Positions 1 to 8,392 are shown, numbered from the stretch's first letter. The stretch: DNA of 26,110 nt from Rhizophagus prolifer (GCA_019425655.1 NQWY01033659.1:1-26110); one strand, 5' to 3'. Made by a program: numbers and translations. Notes: generated from the sequence alone by a model not told the origin.

Positions 1-265
1 TTTATTTTCAAAAATTGCGTGTCTCAGCAGTTTTCCGGAAGAGAAAATGCTTAGAAATATAGTGAAGGATAAAAAGAAATATGAAAATCTACGTTTTTTT
101 ATCTCTCACGGTATGGAAGATGCTGTAATTCCTATAGACTGGGGAAGAAAAGCTGCGGAAATTTTGTATGATCTGAGCGCTTATTTTTCTTTCCGGGAAT
201 ACATGAGCGGACACGGCGTTAACCAGAAAAACTATCTAGATCTGATGGAATTTTTCAAAAAGTAA
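1..265 (+). CDS. alpha/beta hydrolase (phospholipase/carboxylesterase family), C-terminal part
   Basis: The frame is open from the left edge, so this is the 3' end of a gene that starts outside the window; the ATG at 47 is internal. The segment IACLSSFPEE resembles the strand and loop after the nucleophile elbow in small carboxylesterases (usually LSG followed by a short loop). HGMEDAVIP carries the likely catalytic Asp, and SGHGV near the end carries the likely catalytic His. The nucleophile Ser would lie upstream, off the window. Family members are cytoplasmic esterases of about 200-220 residues acting on short acyl esters. The gene converges on pepP and shares a bidirectional terminator with it. 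The family call is good; the substrate is unknown. Confidence 0.75.
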   Translation, partial: LFSKIACLSSFPEEKMLRNIVKDKKKYENLRFFISHGMEDAVIPIDWGRKAAEILYDLSAYFSFREYMSGHGVNQKNYLDLMEFFKK

Positions 266-283
266 AAATTTTAGTATTAAATA

Positions 284-318
284 AAATCCCGAACATCAAA
301 TGATGTCCGGGATTTTTA
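284..318. terminator. bidirectional rho-independent terminator
   Basis: Inverted repeat with arms 284-298 and 301-315 (AAATCCCGAACATCA / TGATGTCCGGGATTT, one mismatch), flanked by T-rich sequence in both directions. It lies between two convergent genes, so it can end both transcripts. Confidence 0.85.
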
Positions 319-340
319 TGTTTATTCAAAATTTGATATT

Positions 341-1639
341 TTAAGAATTCATTACATCTTCAATTTCTTCTACAGTTATAGGAATATTCGCCATCAGATT
401 AAATGGCTTTCCTGAAGATTGGATGACGTAATCATCCTCGATTCTCACACCAAATCCTTCCGCCGGAATATAGAAGCCAGGCTCGTTTGTAAAGACCATA
501 TTTTCTACAAAATCATCTGTCAGGATCCCATAATCATGTGTGTCTAATCCCATGTGATGAGATGTTCCGTGCATCATATATTTTTTATATGCTGGCCATT
601 TCGGGTCTTCATTCTGAACATCGGCTTTATCAATCAATCCTAACTGAAGCAATTCCGACGTATAAACCTCTCCCATTTCTTTATGGAACCTGTACCAGTT
701 ATTGCCTGCAACCAAACGGTCTTCAGCTTCAACTTTACATTTCAGAACAGCATTATAGATTTCCTTTTGTCTTTCAGAATATTTTCCGCTGACAGGAATA
801 GTTCTGGTCAAGTCACTAGAGTAATTCGCATATTCTGCGCCTACATCCAAAAGAATCAAATCGCCTTCTTTACACTGCATATTATTAGCGATATAATGAA
901 GAACATTCGCATTATTTCCACTTGCAATGATTGGGGTGTAAGCAAAACCTTTGCTTCTGTTTCTTACAAATTCGTGGATTAACTCGGCTTCAATCTCGTA
1001 TTCCCAAACACCTGGTTTTACAAAGCTTAACAATCTTCTGATTCCTTTTTCCGTAATATTGCAGGCATTTTGGATTAATGCCAACTCTTCCGGTTCTTTG
1101 ATGCTTCTTAAACGCTGAAGTATCGGATTGCTTCTTTTATAGTTATGCATTGGAAACTCTGCCTGTACTTTTTTAATGAACCGGTCTTCTCTCAGTTCGG
1201 TTTCAACGGCATTTCTGTAATGTTCATTCTTGTTCAGATAAACATTTTCCGCTTCATACATCAATGATTTGAAAATTTTATCAAAATCACTTAGCCAATA
1301 AACCGTTTTGATTCCCGAAACTTCATAAGCCTGGTCTTTTGACAATTTTTCCCCTTCCCAAACAGCAATATGATCATTCGTTTCCCGTAAAAACAAAATT
1401 TCCCTGTTCTCTTCCAGATAAGCATCAGGAAAAATCACCAAAATACTCTCTTCCTGATCAACGCCACTCAGATAAAAAATATCGCGATGCTGCTGGAAAG
1501 GCATTGTAGAATCCGCACTGATCGGATAAATGTCGTTTGAGTTAAAAACGGCTAAAGATTTTGGTAAAAGTTTTTCTGCAAACTTCTTTCTGTTTTTTAC
1601 AAAAAGAGAACTAGGAATTTGTTCGTATTTTGTTGTCAT
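341..1639 (-). CDS. pepP: Xaa-Pro aminopeptidase (aminopeptidase P, M24B)
   Basis: Cytoplasmic dimetal peptidase that removes an N-terminal residue preceding proline. Residues about 10-140 are the AMP_N domain, and about 185-425 are the pita-bread M24 domain. By family alignment the five metal ligands are D265 (LLDVGAEY), D276 (SSDLTRT), H361 (HGTSHHMGLDTHD), E386 (TNEPGFYI) and E401 (VRIEDDYVI), all present. H357 of the MHG motif and H368 are the usual substrate-site histidines. The length of 432 residues is normal. The ATG at 1639 gives the full AMP_N domain. A TAAATTTG promoter element (1698-1705, minus) lies about 60 bases upstream. The gene appears monocistronic and ends at a bidirectional terminator. 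Confidence 0.95.
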   Translation of the reverse strand: MTTKYEQIPSSLFVKNRKKFAEKLLPKSLAVFNSNDIYPISADSTMPFQQHRDIFYLSGVDQEESILVIFPDAYLEENREILFLRETNDHIAVWEGEKLSKDQAYEVSGIKTVYWLSDFDKIFKSLMYEAENVYLNKNEHYRNAVETELREDRFIKKVQAEFPMHNYKRSNPILQRLRSIKEPEELALIQNACNITEKGIRRLLSFVKPGVWEYEIEAELIHEFVRNRSKGFAYTPIIASGNNANVLHYIANNMQCKEGDLILLDVGAEYANYSSDLTRTIPVSGKYSERQKEIYNAVLKCKVEAEDRLVAGNNWYRFHKEMGEVYTSELLQLGLIDKADVQNEDPKWPAYKKYMMHGTSHHMGLDTHDYGILTDDFVENMVFTNEPGFYIPAEGFGVRIEDDYVIQSSGKPFNLMANIPITVEEIEDVMNS

Positions 1640-1697
1640 TGTAAAAATTGATTTTGAATTATAATTTCTTCCAATAAGAAATTAATTAAAAGTGACC

Positions 1698-1705
1698 CAA
1701 ATTTA
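1698..1705 (-). promoter_or_regulatory. Bacteroidota -7 element for pepP
   Basis: Read on the minus strand this is TAAATTTG, a perfect match to the Bacteroidota -7 consensus TAnnTTTG. An upstream TTTG exists, but its 15-base spacing is shorter than usual, so only the -7 element is supported. Confidence 0.5.
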
Positions 1706-1791
1706 CAAAACATAGCTGTGCAAAGCGGAAACAAAACCTTAAATTTTTCATAAAATCAAAATTTAACATAATGTCAAGACGGAAATTTATT

Positions 1792-1799
1792 TATATTTG
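1792..1799 (+). promoter_or_regulatory. Bacteroidota -7 element for the 1818 esterase
   Basis: TATATTTG matches TAnnTTTG exactly and lies 18 bases before the ATG at 1818, giving a short leader. No good TTG element was found about 19-20 bases upstream. Confidence 0.5.
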
Positions 1800-1817
1800 A
1801 GATGCAATACATTTTAA

Positions 1818-2807
1818 ATGAAGGCCAAATACAGAGTTATACTTGTTTTTTCTTTAATTATTCTCAGTTTTCTAAGTTATAAGTTGAGCTCGGCAAAAGT
1901 AAATTCGGACATACAATTGCCAAAATTGGTTCAAAATTTCAACCTTCAAAAAGATATAATATACAAAATCACATCTGATGAAAAACCTCTGAAACTGGAC
2001 ATTTATCAGCCAAAGAATCTGAGAAAAGAAAAATCGCCCGTTGTTGTCTTTATTCACGGTGGCGCATGGGTAATCGGTGACAAAAGTGTAGTTCGACAAA
2101 ACTTCCGAGAATATGTTTTAAAAGAATTGGTAGACAATGGTTACAGCGTTATCAGCATCAATTTTACAAATATCGACAGCAAAACACACCTTGAGAAAAC
2201 CCTGCAAGATTGCAAAGATGTTTTGACATGGATTAGAGACAATGCTGAAAAATATAAGTTCGACACCGATAATATTGGTATTTGGGGCGGATCTTCCGGA
2301 GCCCATATCGCGATGTTAACCGCTTATAATCAAGAGAAGGAAACAACAGAATCTCCTCAACTGAAATATGTTGTGAACTTTTACGGACCATCTGATCTTA
2401 ATGAGCTTTTTAAAACCGATGCGAACATACTCTTGTTAGAAGCATTCAGAATGTATTATCCCAAAACTTATAAAACAAGACATCAAAAAATATTGCAGCT
2501 GACCGGCTTTGACATCAAAACTCAAAAAGAAAAAGCCATCAAAAGATGCGAAGAATTCTCTCCTATTACTTATATAACAGAAAAAACAGTACCTACACTT
2601 ATTTTTCACGGAAGCGGAGACAGCGTTGTTGATATTTCACAATCCCAATTGTTAGCAGATGTTCTGGAGGAAAACAATGTATATCACCAGTACTTTATAC
2701 TTGATAATGCGAAACACACCTTCAGCAATATCAATTTGAATGAAGCAAAAGATGTTGCTGAAAAAACTTTGGAATTCATCAAATCACAAACCCAATATGC
2801 CCGGTAA
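1818..2807 (+). CDS. exported alpha/beta hydrolase (esterase/lipase fold)
   Basis: 329 residues. Residues 1-30 have a basic start and a hydrophobic core (RVILVFSLIILSFLSY), indicating a signal peptide or membrane anchor, so the enzyme probably acts outside the cytoplasmic membrane. HGGAW (80-84) is the oxyanion-hole motif of hormone-sensitive-lipase-like and BD-FAE esterases. GGSSG (157-161) is the nucleophile elbow with S159. HGSGD (264-268) supplies D268, and KHTF supplies H300, completing the triad. The family hydrolyses carboxylesters such as acetyl or feruloyl groups; the substrate cannot be told. The 3' end overlaps the next gene by 11 bases, so the two hydrolases are probably translationally coupled. 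Confidence 0.85.
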   Translation: MKAKYRVILVFSLIILSFLSYKLSSAKVNSDIQLPKLVQNFNLQKDIIYKITSDEKPLKLDIYQPKNLRKEKSPVVVFIHGGAWVIGDKSVVRQNFREYVLKELVDNGYSVISINFTNIDSKTHLEKTLQDCKDVLTWIRDNAEKYKFDTDNIGIWGGSSGAHIAMLTAYNQEKETTESPQLKYVVNFYGPSDLNELFKTDANILLLEAFRMYYPKTYKTRHQKILQLTGFDIKTQKEKAIKRCEEFSPITYITEKTVPTLIFHGSGDSVVDISQSQLLADVLEENNVYHQYFILDNAKHTFSNINLNEAKDVAEKTLEFIKSQTQYAR

Positions 2808-3927
2808 TCAGCTGCCTCTAAAAAGATTGTCATCAGCACTTTTAGTCTTGATATCTTGGATTATGAATGCTCAAATCATTTTTAAGATCACAAAGCTCCC
2901 TGAAAACAAAGAAAATTCAAGAATATTTTTGGCTTCCAGCATTAATAATTGGAATCCGGGTGATCAGCAATTTGAATTCACAAAGATTAATGGATTTTAT
3001 ACGTTAACGATCCCGAATCCTTCACAAAAAATAGAATATAAAATCACTCAGGGAAATTGGGAAACAGCAGAAGACTCTCCAAACAGAGTCCTGGAAGTTT
3101 CTAACTCTTCAAAAACTGTTGAATTAAAAATCCAAAACTGGGCGCAACCAAAAGAGAAAAAACATACTGCGGCTTCGAATGTCAAAATATTAAGTGAGAA
3201 TTTTAAAATCCCACAACTTAATACAACCAGAAAGATTTGGATATATCTTCCGCCCGATTACGAAATTTCCAATAAAAGGTATCCCGTTATCTATATGCAC
3301 GATGGGCAAAATCTTTTTGATGAATTCAGTAGCTTTTCCGGAGAATGGAGCGTGGACGAAACCCTGAATGATATCTACAAAGCAACCGGAAAATCTGCCA
3401 TAGTCATCGGAATTGATAATGGCGGAGAAACCAGACTGGCCGAATATTCGCCATGGAATAATGACAAATACAAAACCAAAGGCGAAGGTGATCTTTATAC
3501 CGATTTTTTGGCAAAAACCCTGAAACCTTATATTGATAAAACTTATAGAACGCAGAAACAGGCTTCAAAAACGTTGATTATGGGAAGTTCTATGGGCGGG
3601 TTGATTTCGCTTTATGCTTCTGTCAAATATCCTGCTGTTTTTGGAAAAGCCGGAATTTTCAGCCCGGCATTCTGGTTTGTTTCGAAAGACCTGAAAACTT
3701 ATCTGAATAAAAACCATAACAATCTAAAGAATTCTAAATTTTATTTCGTGGCAGGCAAAAACGAAGATGAAACAATGGCTCCGGAAATTGCAGCTGTATA
3801 TCAGGCACTGGTCAAAAAATCTGTTCCGGAGAAAAACATCATTGTAAAAATAGATGAAGATGGAACGCACTCCGAAAGTTACTGGAAACGAGAGCTGAAA
3901 CAAGCTTTTATATGGTTGCTGAATTAA
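2797..3927 (+). CDS. secreted esterase with N-terminal CBM48-like domain (esterase D / PF00756 fold)
   Basis: I chose the ATG at 2797 rather than the upstream in-frame ATG at 2740, because it directly begins a signal peptide (hydrophobic LSSALLVLISWI, cleavage after MNA-Q) and overlaps the preceding stop by only 11 bases. The protein has 376 residues. Residues about 27-110 form a small beta domain like CBM48/AMPK glycogen-binding modules (FLASSINNWNPGD). About 145-376 is an esterase domain of the enterochelin-esterase type: YMHDGQNLF (about 166-174), nucleophile elbow GSSMGG with S265, likely acid around E323-E325, and H358 in GTHSE. The CBM48-like module suggests action on glycan- or acyl-sugar-linked esters, but enterochelin esterase-like activity is equally possible. 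Exported, probably periplasmic or lipid-facing. Confidence 0.85.
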   Translation: MPGNQLPLKRLSSALLVLISWIMNAQIIFKITKLPENKENSRIFLASSINNWNPGDQQFEFTKINGFYTLTIPNPSQKIEYKITQGNWETAEDSPNRVLEVSNSSKTVELKIQNWAQPKEKKHTAASNVKILSENFKIPQLNTTRKIWIYLPPDYEISNKRYPVIYMHDGQNLFDEFSSFSGEWSVDETLNDIYKATGKSAIVIGIDNGGETRLAEYSPWNNDKYKTKGEGDLYTDFLAKTLKPYIDKTYRTQKQASKTLIMGSSMGGLISLYASVKYPAVFGKAGIFSPAFWFVSKDLKTYLNKNHNNLKNSKFYFVAGKNEDETMAPEIAAVYQALVKKSVPEKNIIVKIDEDGTHSESYWKRELKQAFIWLLN

Positions 3928-3970
3928 TAACTGAAGATGTATTTGTTATGCAAACAGATGTATGACGACA

Positions 3971-4062
3971 AAATCCCTAGCCCCGATTGCAGCGGTTACC
4001 CCGCAACAAGCTTTGGGAAAGCCTGGGCGTGAGGAGTATGAGCGGAAAGCGGGAAACAGCTC
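3971..4062 (+). ncRNA. structured intergenic element resembling the Flavo-1 RNA motif
   Basis: A GC-rich block in AT-rich DNA. It starts with TCCCTAGCCCCGATTGCAGC and ends with AGCGGAAAGCGGGAAACAGC, and the two conserved flanks enclose a variable arm with a hairpin (GCTTT ggg AAAGC, about 4010-4022). This layout of a 5' AGCCCCGAT box, a variable stem and a 3' AGCGG(A)AAGCGGGA box recurs between genes in Flavobacteriia. From memory it matches the Flavo-1 RNA motif; I could not run a covariance model. It lies between the esterase stop and the rbfA promoter and has no open frame of its own. Confidence 0.55.
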
Positions 4063-4085
4063 CAAAAAAATCAAAATAAAAACAC

Positions 4086-4093
4086 TAAATTTG
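4086..4093 (+). promoter_or_regulatory. Bacteroidota -7 element for rbfA
   Basis: TAAATTTG is an exact TAnnTTTG match with only 8 bases before the rbfA ATG, so the transcript would have a very short leader. No clear TTG element lies upstream. Confidence 0.5.
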
Positions 4094-4101
4094 CAGCATT
4101 T

Positions 4102-4464
4102 ATGGAAAGCAACAGACAAAGAAAAGTAGCGCAAATTATTCAGGAAGATATGGCAGAAATCTTCCGTAAACAAGCATCGGAAAGCCAGCAAAGCAGCTTC
4201 CTGGTGTCGGTTTCTGATGTTAAAGTCACTCCGGATCTGGGGATTGCAAAAATATACCTTAGCATTTTCCCTGCGGAATTGAGGAAGCCCATTATGAAAG
4301 AAATCAATGAGAATAATGCTTTTTACCGTAATTATCTGGGGCAAAAAATGTCTAAGCAGGTTCGTATCATCCCGCAATTGGTTTTCTATATCGATACAAG
4401 CCTGGATGATGTAGAGCGCATAGAAAAAGAACTGAGAGGCGAAGGCGACAATCCAATCCTGTAG
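4102..4464 (+). CDS. rbfA: ribosome-binding factor A
   Basis: 120 residues, the usual RbfA length. RbfA is a single KH-fold protein that binds the immature 30S subunit and helps 16S rRNA 5' end maturation. The N-terminal helix (SNRQRKVAQIIQEDMAEIF) and the strand with VSVSDVKVTPDLGIAKIYLS are characteristic, as is the C-terminal RIIPQLVFYIDTSLDDVERI. The downstream permease begins 2 bases after the stop, so both are co-transcribed. The neighbouring LolC/E-type permease is a common partner of rbfA in Flavobacteriia. Confidence 0.95.
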   Translation: MESNRQRKVAQIIQEDMAEIFRKQASESQQSSFLVSVSDVKVTPDLGIAKIYLSIFPAELRKPIMKEINENNAFYRNYLGQKMSKQVRIIPQLVFYIDTSLDDVERIEKELRGEGDNPIL

Positions 4465-4466
4465 TA

Positions 4467-5669
4467 TTGAAAAATGCTTTTTACATAGCATCGCGTTATC
4501 TGATTGCCCGAAAAGGCAGTACAGCAGTAACTTTTATTACCTGGCTGGCAGCATTTGCAATGGTAGCGGCAGTCGCGGCAATGTTTATTATCATATCCGT
4601 TTTCTCCGGCCTGGAAGAGATGAACAAGCAAATGATCGCTAATCTCCACGCTGATCTTACCATTAAAAGTAAAACAGGAAAGGTTCTGCCTGAGATTGAT
4701 AAAATCCAAAAAGCACTTCGTAACAACCAAGATATTGCCCATTTTTCCAAAGTAATAGAAGAAAAAGTATATCTCGGCTACAAAGATAACGGCGAGATTG
4801 CTTATCTGCGTGGTGTGGATTCTGCTTACACCAATGTGAATCCCATTAATGACAATATATTTTACGGGAAGTATCCTGACTTCAAATACAGTAATGAAGT
4901 TATTATGGAAAATGGTCTGGATAACAGACTTTCGTTACCCGTTAACTCCAGTCAGGATTTTGCAACGATTCTGATGCCTAAACCTGGAAAAGGAATTATC
5001 CAGCAGGAAAATGACATATTCAATAAGAAAGACATCTATGTCACAGGGATATTCCCAGGCAATGACCAGATTGACAATTACATCATATCACCAATTGAGC
5101 TGACTCAGGAACTTTTAGGACTCTCAAAATCGGCGTGTTATCAGATTGTAATCAAACTGAAAAATCCGGCCAAGGCAGACCTTGTAAAATCGAATCTTTT
5201 CAAAGAACTGGGAAATCAAATTACAGTCAATACAAAATCTGAAGAAAATGCAGCATTCTGGAAAATGATTAATACAGAGAAGCTGATGATCTATCTGATT
5301 TTCGGTTTGGTTATCTTCATCACGACATTCAATTTGGCGGGAGCCATTACTATATTACAGCTAGATAAAAAGGATCAGGCAAAATCGTTGATTGCTTTGG
5401 GTTTTAATATGAAAAATCTTCGCTTGATCTATTTCTTTACAGGTTTGTTAATTGTATTATTAGGAATCCTGTGTGGCTTAGTTATTGGTTCGGCTATCTG
5501 TTTTTTACAAATCAATACAGGATTTTTCAAGGCCAGCGAGAGTCTTGCTTTTCCGGTAAAGATCGAATTGATTAATTATTTTATTGTTTCAGCAATTGCA
5601 TTGTTTTTTGGATTGTCTATCTCTTGGCTATTCTCAAAAGTTAACAAAAAACATATCGTTGAGAACTAA
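4467..5669 (+). CDS. LolC/LolE-type ABC transporter permease (FtsX family)
   Basis: 400 residues with the standard four-helix MacB/LolE layout: TM1 at about 19-48, a large periplasmic domain at about 50-265, and three helices near 270-295, 318-345 and 365-390 (FtsX domain). The family extracts lipoproteins from the inner membrane toward the outer membrane, or acts as a mechanotransmission permease with a separate LolD-type ATPase, which is not encoded nearby. The start is TTG at 4467, 2 bases after the rbfA stop. The nearest ATG is out of frame, and the TTG start gives the conserved opening KNAFYIASRYLIARKGS. The gene is probably translationally coupled to rbfA. Confidence 0.9.
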   Translation: MKNAFYIASRYLIARKGSTAVTFITWLAAFAMVAAVAAMFIIISVFSGLEEMNKQMIANLHADLTIKSKTGKVLPEIDKIQKALRNNQDIAHFSKVIEEKVYLGYKDNGEIAYLRGVDSAYTNVNPINDNIFYGKYPDFKYSNEVIMENGLDNRLSLPVNSSQDFATILMPKPGKGIIQQENDIFNKKDIYVTGIFPGNDQIDNYIISPIELTQELLGLSKSACYQIVIKLKNPAKADLVKSNLFKELGNQITVNTKSEENAAFWKMINTEKLMIYLIFGLVIFITTFNLAGAITILQLDKKDQAKSLIALGFNMKNLRLIYFFTGLLIVLLGILCGLVIGSAICFLQINTGFFKASESLAFPVKIELINYFIVSAIALFFGLSISWLFSKVNKKHIVEN

Positions 5670-5691
5670 AATCAACAACAATTAAATACAT

Positions 5692-5719
5692 AGAACCAAT
5701 TATTGGTTGGTTCTTTTTT
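5692..5719 (+). terminator. rho-independent terminator after the rbfA-permease operon
   Basis: Stem AGAACCAA (5692-5699) / TTGGTTCT (5707-5714) followed by a T-run. Confidence 0.8.
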
Positions 5720-5879
5720 ATTTGTATTATTTGCCCAAGAATTATTTCAACTCATATTCTATTATTTATCAAAAATAAATTAACACAACGTTATGTTAAC
5801 TTAATTTTTACTTAAAAATGAAGTATTGAGCAAAAATAAAAAAGATTAAATAGTAATTTTACATTCTTAATTTATTGAA

Positions 5880-7019
5880 ATGAAAAAATCATTACTTTTA
5901 TTACTAGCTGGTGTCTCAGGATTGTTAAGCGCACAAATACCAACCGGCTATTATGACAGCGCTAATGGACTTACCGGAAGTGCATTAAAAACTCAGCTTA
6001 GACAAATCATTACAAATGGTCATCAGGATATGGGTTATGGATCAGGTAGTACAGGTCTTTGGAAAGCCTTTCAGACAACAGACAGAGACAAATATTATGA
6101 AAACGACAACACAATCCTTGATATGTATTCTGAAAATCCCGCTGCTAATACACCGGGTATGAGCAACGATCCTTATCAGTTCAATTTCGGACAAGTAAGC
6201 GCGGGAGGAAATCAATGTGGAAGTGTCAATCAAAACAACGAAGGTTTTTGCTATAATAGAGAACATTCTTTACCAAAATCTTTTTTTGGAGGACAAAATG
6301 CAACACCAATGGCGAATGATGCAAACTTTGTTATTCCCACAGATTATTATGTTAATTCTAAAAGAGGGAATTATAACTATGGAGAAGTTGATACAGCTTC
6401 ACAAACATTTTTGAATGGGACAAAGATTGGCACCAGTAAAACTCCGGGATTTTTTGGGACAGTGTTTGAACCTATTAATGAGTTTAAAGGTGATATGGCA
6501 AGGATGCACCTCTATTTTATAACAAGATATGAAAATAATCTTTCTGATTTTTATAATCTAAATGTTTCCGGAAATCCTTTTGATGGAAACAAATTTCCAG
6601 GATTTCAAAACTGGTACATTAATATGTTATTAAGATGGTCTGCACAAGATCCTGTTTCACAAAAAGAAATAGATCGTAATAACGCTGTGTATGCCTATCA
6701 AAAAAACAGAAATCCGTTTATAGATCATCCCGAATGGATCACTGCAATTTGGGGACCTGCAATGAGTATAGATGATGCATCTTTCTCTAAAAATTTAACG
6801 ATTGCTCCAAATCCCGTAAAAGGAAATACAATCCAAGTAACTGGAGATAGAGATCTAAAGCAATTCAAAAAAGTATTTATCTACAATACTCTTGGACAGA
6901 ACGTTCAGACAATTGAAAACCCTTTCCAGAACGGAAATACAATTATTCTTAATAATCTTCCAAAAGGCGTTTATATTCTTAAAACCGGAGAATTAAACAC
7001 TAAATTTATTGTAGAATAA
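5880..7019 (+). CDS. secreted endonuclease I with T9SS C-terminal sorting domain, paralog 1
   Basis: 379 residues. A signal peptide (MKKSLLLLLAGVSGLLSAQ) is followed by the endonuclease I domain (PF04231, His-Me finger) at about 20-295 and a type A T9SS sorting domain at about 300-379 (NLTIAPNPVKGN at its start, KGVYILKTGELNTKFIVE at the end). The protein should cross the outer membrane and be released or surface-anchored to degrade extracellular nucleic acid. The catalytic pair in NREH is E128-H129, and the metal-binding Asn is N164 in KRGN. The central box reads NDANFVIPTD, where paralogs 2 and 3 have a His (DLLHILPTD, DYHHLLPTD), so this copy departs from the family at a usually conserved position. 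It is first of three tandem paralogs, each with the same leader immediately before the ATG. Confidence 0.92.
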   Translation: MKKSLLLLLAGVSGLLSAQIPTGYYDSANGLTGSALKTQLRQIITNGHQDMGYGSGSTGLWKAFQTTDRDKYYENDNTILDMYSENPAANTPGMSNDPYQFNFGQVSAGGNQCGSVNQNNEGFCYNREHSLPKSFFGGQNATPMANDANFVIPTDYYVNSKRGNYNYGEVDTASQTFLNGTKIGTSKTPGFFGTVFEPINEFKGDMARMHLYFITRYENNLSDFYNLNVSGNPFDGNKFPGFQNWYINMLLRWSAQDPVSQKEIDRNNAVYAYQKNRNPFIDHPEWITAIWGPAMSIDDASFSKNLTIAPNPVKGNTIQVTGDRDLKQFKKVFIYNTLGQNVQTIENPFQNGNTIILNNLPKGVYILKTGELNTKFIVE

Positions 7020-7040
7020 TTTTTAAATCGAGGATGTTAA

Positions 7041-7072
7041 AAAAAGGCAGATATTTTTTCTGTCTTTTTTAT
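7041..7072 (+). terminator. rho-independent terminator after nuclease paralog 1
   Basis: Arms AAAAAGGCAGA (7041-7051) and TCTGTCTTTTT (7059-7069, one G-T wobble) followed by T-rich sequence. Paralog 2 therefore probably has its own promoter. Confidence 0.65.
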
Positions 7073-7187
7073 TTTTGACAATTATAACTTTCTTTTTTTA
7101 AATTATTAATCAGAAATTTATTAATAAATTAATACTATCCATACTATATTGTTAAAAAGAATTTAGTTTTTTTGAGAAATTATTTTA

Positions 7188-7195
7188 TACCTTTA
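7188..7195 (+). promoter_or_regulatory. candidate -7 element shared by nuclease paralogs 2 and 3
   Basis: TACCTTTA matches TAnnTTTG at all but the last base. The identical TACCTTTAGC occurs at 8385-8394 before paralog 3 at the same distance from the ATG. Conservation in otherwise diverged AT-rich spacers supports function. No well-placed TTG element was found. Confidence 0.4.
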
Positions 7196-7214
7196 GCGCC
7201 CTTAATTTTTTGAA

Positions 7215-8291
7215 ATGAAAAAATGTATTTTTATTCTTTTTGTAGGATTCTTTGGTCTTATTAATGCACAAGAACCAACAGGATATTACAGCACAGCGAC
7301 CGGACTTTCTGGTTACGCTTTAAAAACAAAACTTAGTGAGATAATCTCTGCAGGTTATCAAACTAAAAGTTATGATGCACTTTATGATGCATATCCAAGT
7401 TCTGATACCGATAAATGGTATGAAAATGACGGCTCTGTCTTAGATATCTATTCTGAGAATCCAACCGGAACAGATCCTTACAATTTTATTCATGGGCAGA
7501 AAAAATGTGGCAATTACAGTAACGAAGGCGATTGCTACAATAGAGAACACACTGTACCACAAAGCTTATTTGGAAGTAAAAGTCCTATGGTTTCAGACTT
7601 ACTTCACATTCTTCCTACGGATGGAAAAGTGAACGGTATGAGAAGTAATTATCCTTATGGCAAAGTAACAAATCCTACATGGACATCCAAAAATGGTTCT
7701 AAATTAGGAGCAAACTCTACCAGCGGATACTCGGGGACAGCTTTTGAACCAATCAATGAATTCAAAGGTGATGTTGCAAGATGCTTGTTATATTTTGTGA
7801 CAAGATATCAATCTCAACTTTCCGGATTCTCCAGTGGAAATATTCTTAATCCTTCAAATCCAACTCAAGGATTACAAACATGGGAGCTAAACCTGCTTTT
7901 GCTTTGGCATCAGCAAGACCCTGTTTCTGAAAGAGAAATTGCAAGAAACAATGCAGCATATGCACATCAAAAAAACAGAAATCCTTTTGTAGATCACCCA
8001 GAATGGGTTACTCAAATCTGGGGACTTTCACCACTTGCAGTAGAAGATGCTTCTTTTTCTAAGAATCTGACAATTGCTCCAAACCCGGTAAAAGGTAATA
8101 TGATTAATGTAACAGGAGACAAAGATCTTAAGAAATTCCAAAAAGCATTTATCTATAATATGGTTGGGCAAAATGTTCAGACTATTGAGAATCCTTTCCA
8201 AAATGGAAATACAATTACTTTGAAGAACTTACCAAAAGGCATTTACATTCTTAAAACAGGAGAATTAAATACAAAGTTCATTGTAGAATAA
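7215..8291 (+). CDS. secreted endonuclease I with T9SS C-terminal sorting domain, paralog 2
   Basis: 358 residues. The signal peptide ends at LINAQ, the endonuclease I domain covers about 19-272, and the T9SS type A sorting domain covers about 281-358. Expected catalytic residues are present: E111-H112 in CYNREHTVPQS, H131 in DLLHILPTD, and N145 in GMRSNYPYG. Cysteines at 98 and 107 flank the catalytic loop and may form a disulfide, which suits an extracellular enzyme. The catalytic domain is clearly diverged from paralogs 1 and 3, whereas the sorting domain is almost the same protein sequence. A terminator upstream and a conserved leader (7195-7217) suggest independent transcription. Confidence 0.92.
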   Translation: MKKCIFILFVGFFGLINAQEPTGYYSTATGLSGYALKTKLSEIISAGYQTKSYDALYDAYPSSDTDKWYENDGSVLDIYSENPTGTDPYNFIHGQKKCGNYSNEGDCYNREHTVPQSLFGSKSPMVSDLLHILPTDGKVNGMRSNYPYGKVTNPTWTSKNGSKLGANSTSGYSGTAFEPINEFKGDVARCLLYFVTRYQSQLSGFSSGNILNPSNPTQGLQTWELNLLLLWHQQDPVSEREIARNNAAYAHQKNRNPFVDHPEWVTQIWGLSPLAVEDASFSKNLTIAPNPVKGNMINVTGDKDLKKFQKAFIYNMVGQNVQTIENPFQNGNTITLKNLPKGIYILKTGELNTKFIVE

Positions 8292-8384
8292 TTTTTTTTG
8301 AAATAGAAACTTTTAAAGACAGAGAAAATCAATATTTACAACAATTTATTGTAAAATATTCCATTTATTAAGATATTATTTTAG

Positions 8385-8392
8385 TACCTTTA
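8385..8392 (+). promoter_or_regulatory. candidate -7 element of nuclease paralog 3
   Basis: TACCTTTA, identical to the site before paralog 2. It is followed by a near-identical leader (about 8393-8412, CCCTTAATTT then a T-run and GAA) that ends at the ATG. Confidence 0.4.

Noticed and set aside
2740-2796. Upstream ATG at 2740 as start of the second esterase
   Set aside because: It would add 19 residues before a clear signal peptide and deepen the overlap with the preceding gene to 68 bases.
3946-4491. Long minus-strand open frame opposite rbfA
   Set aside because: Shadow of rbfA; it spans the Flavo-1-like element and the rbfA promoter and has no recognisable motif.
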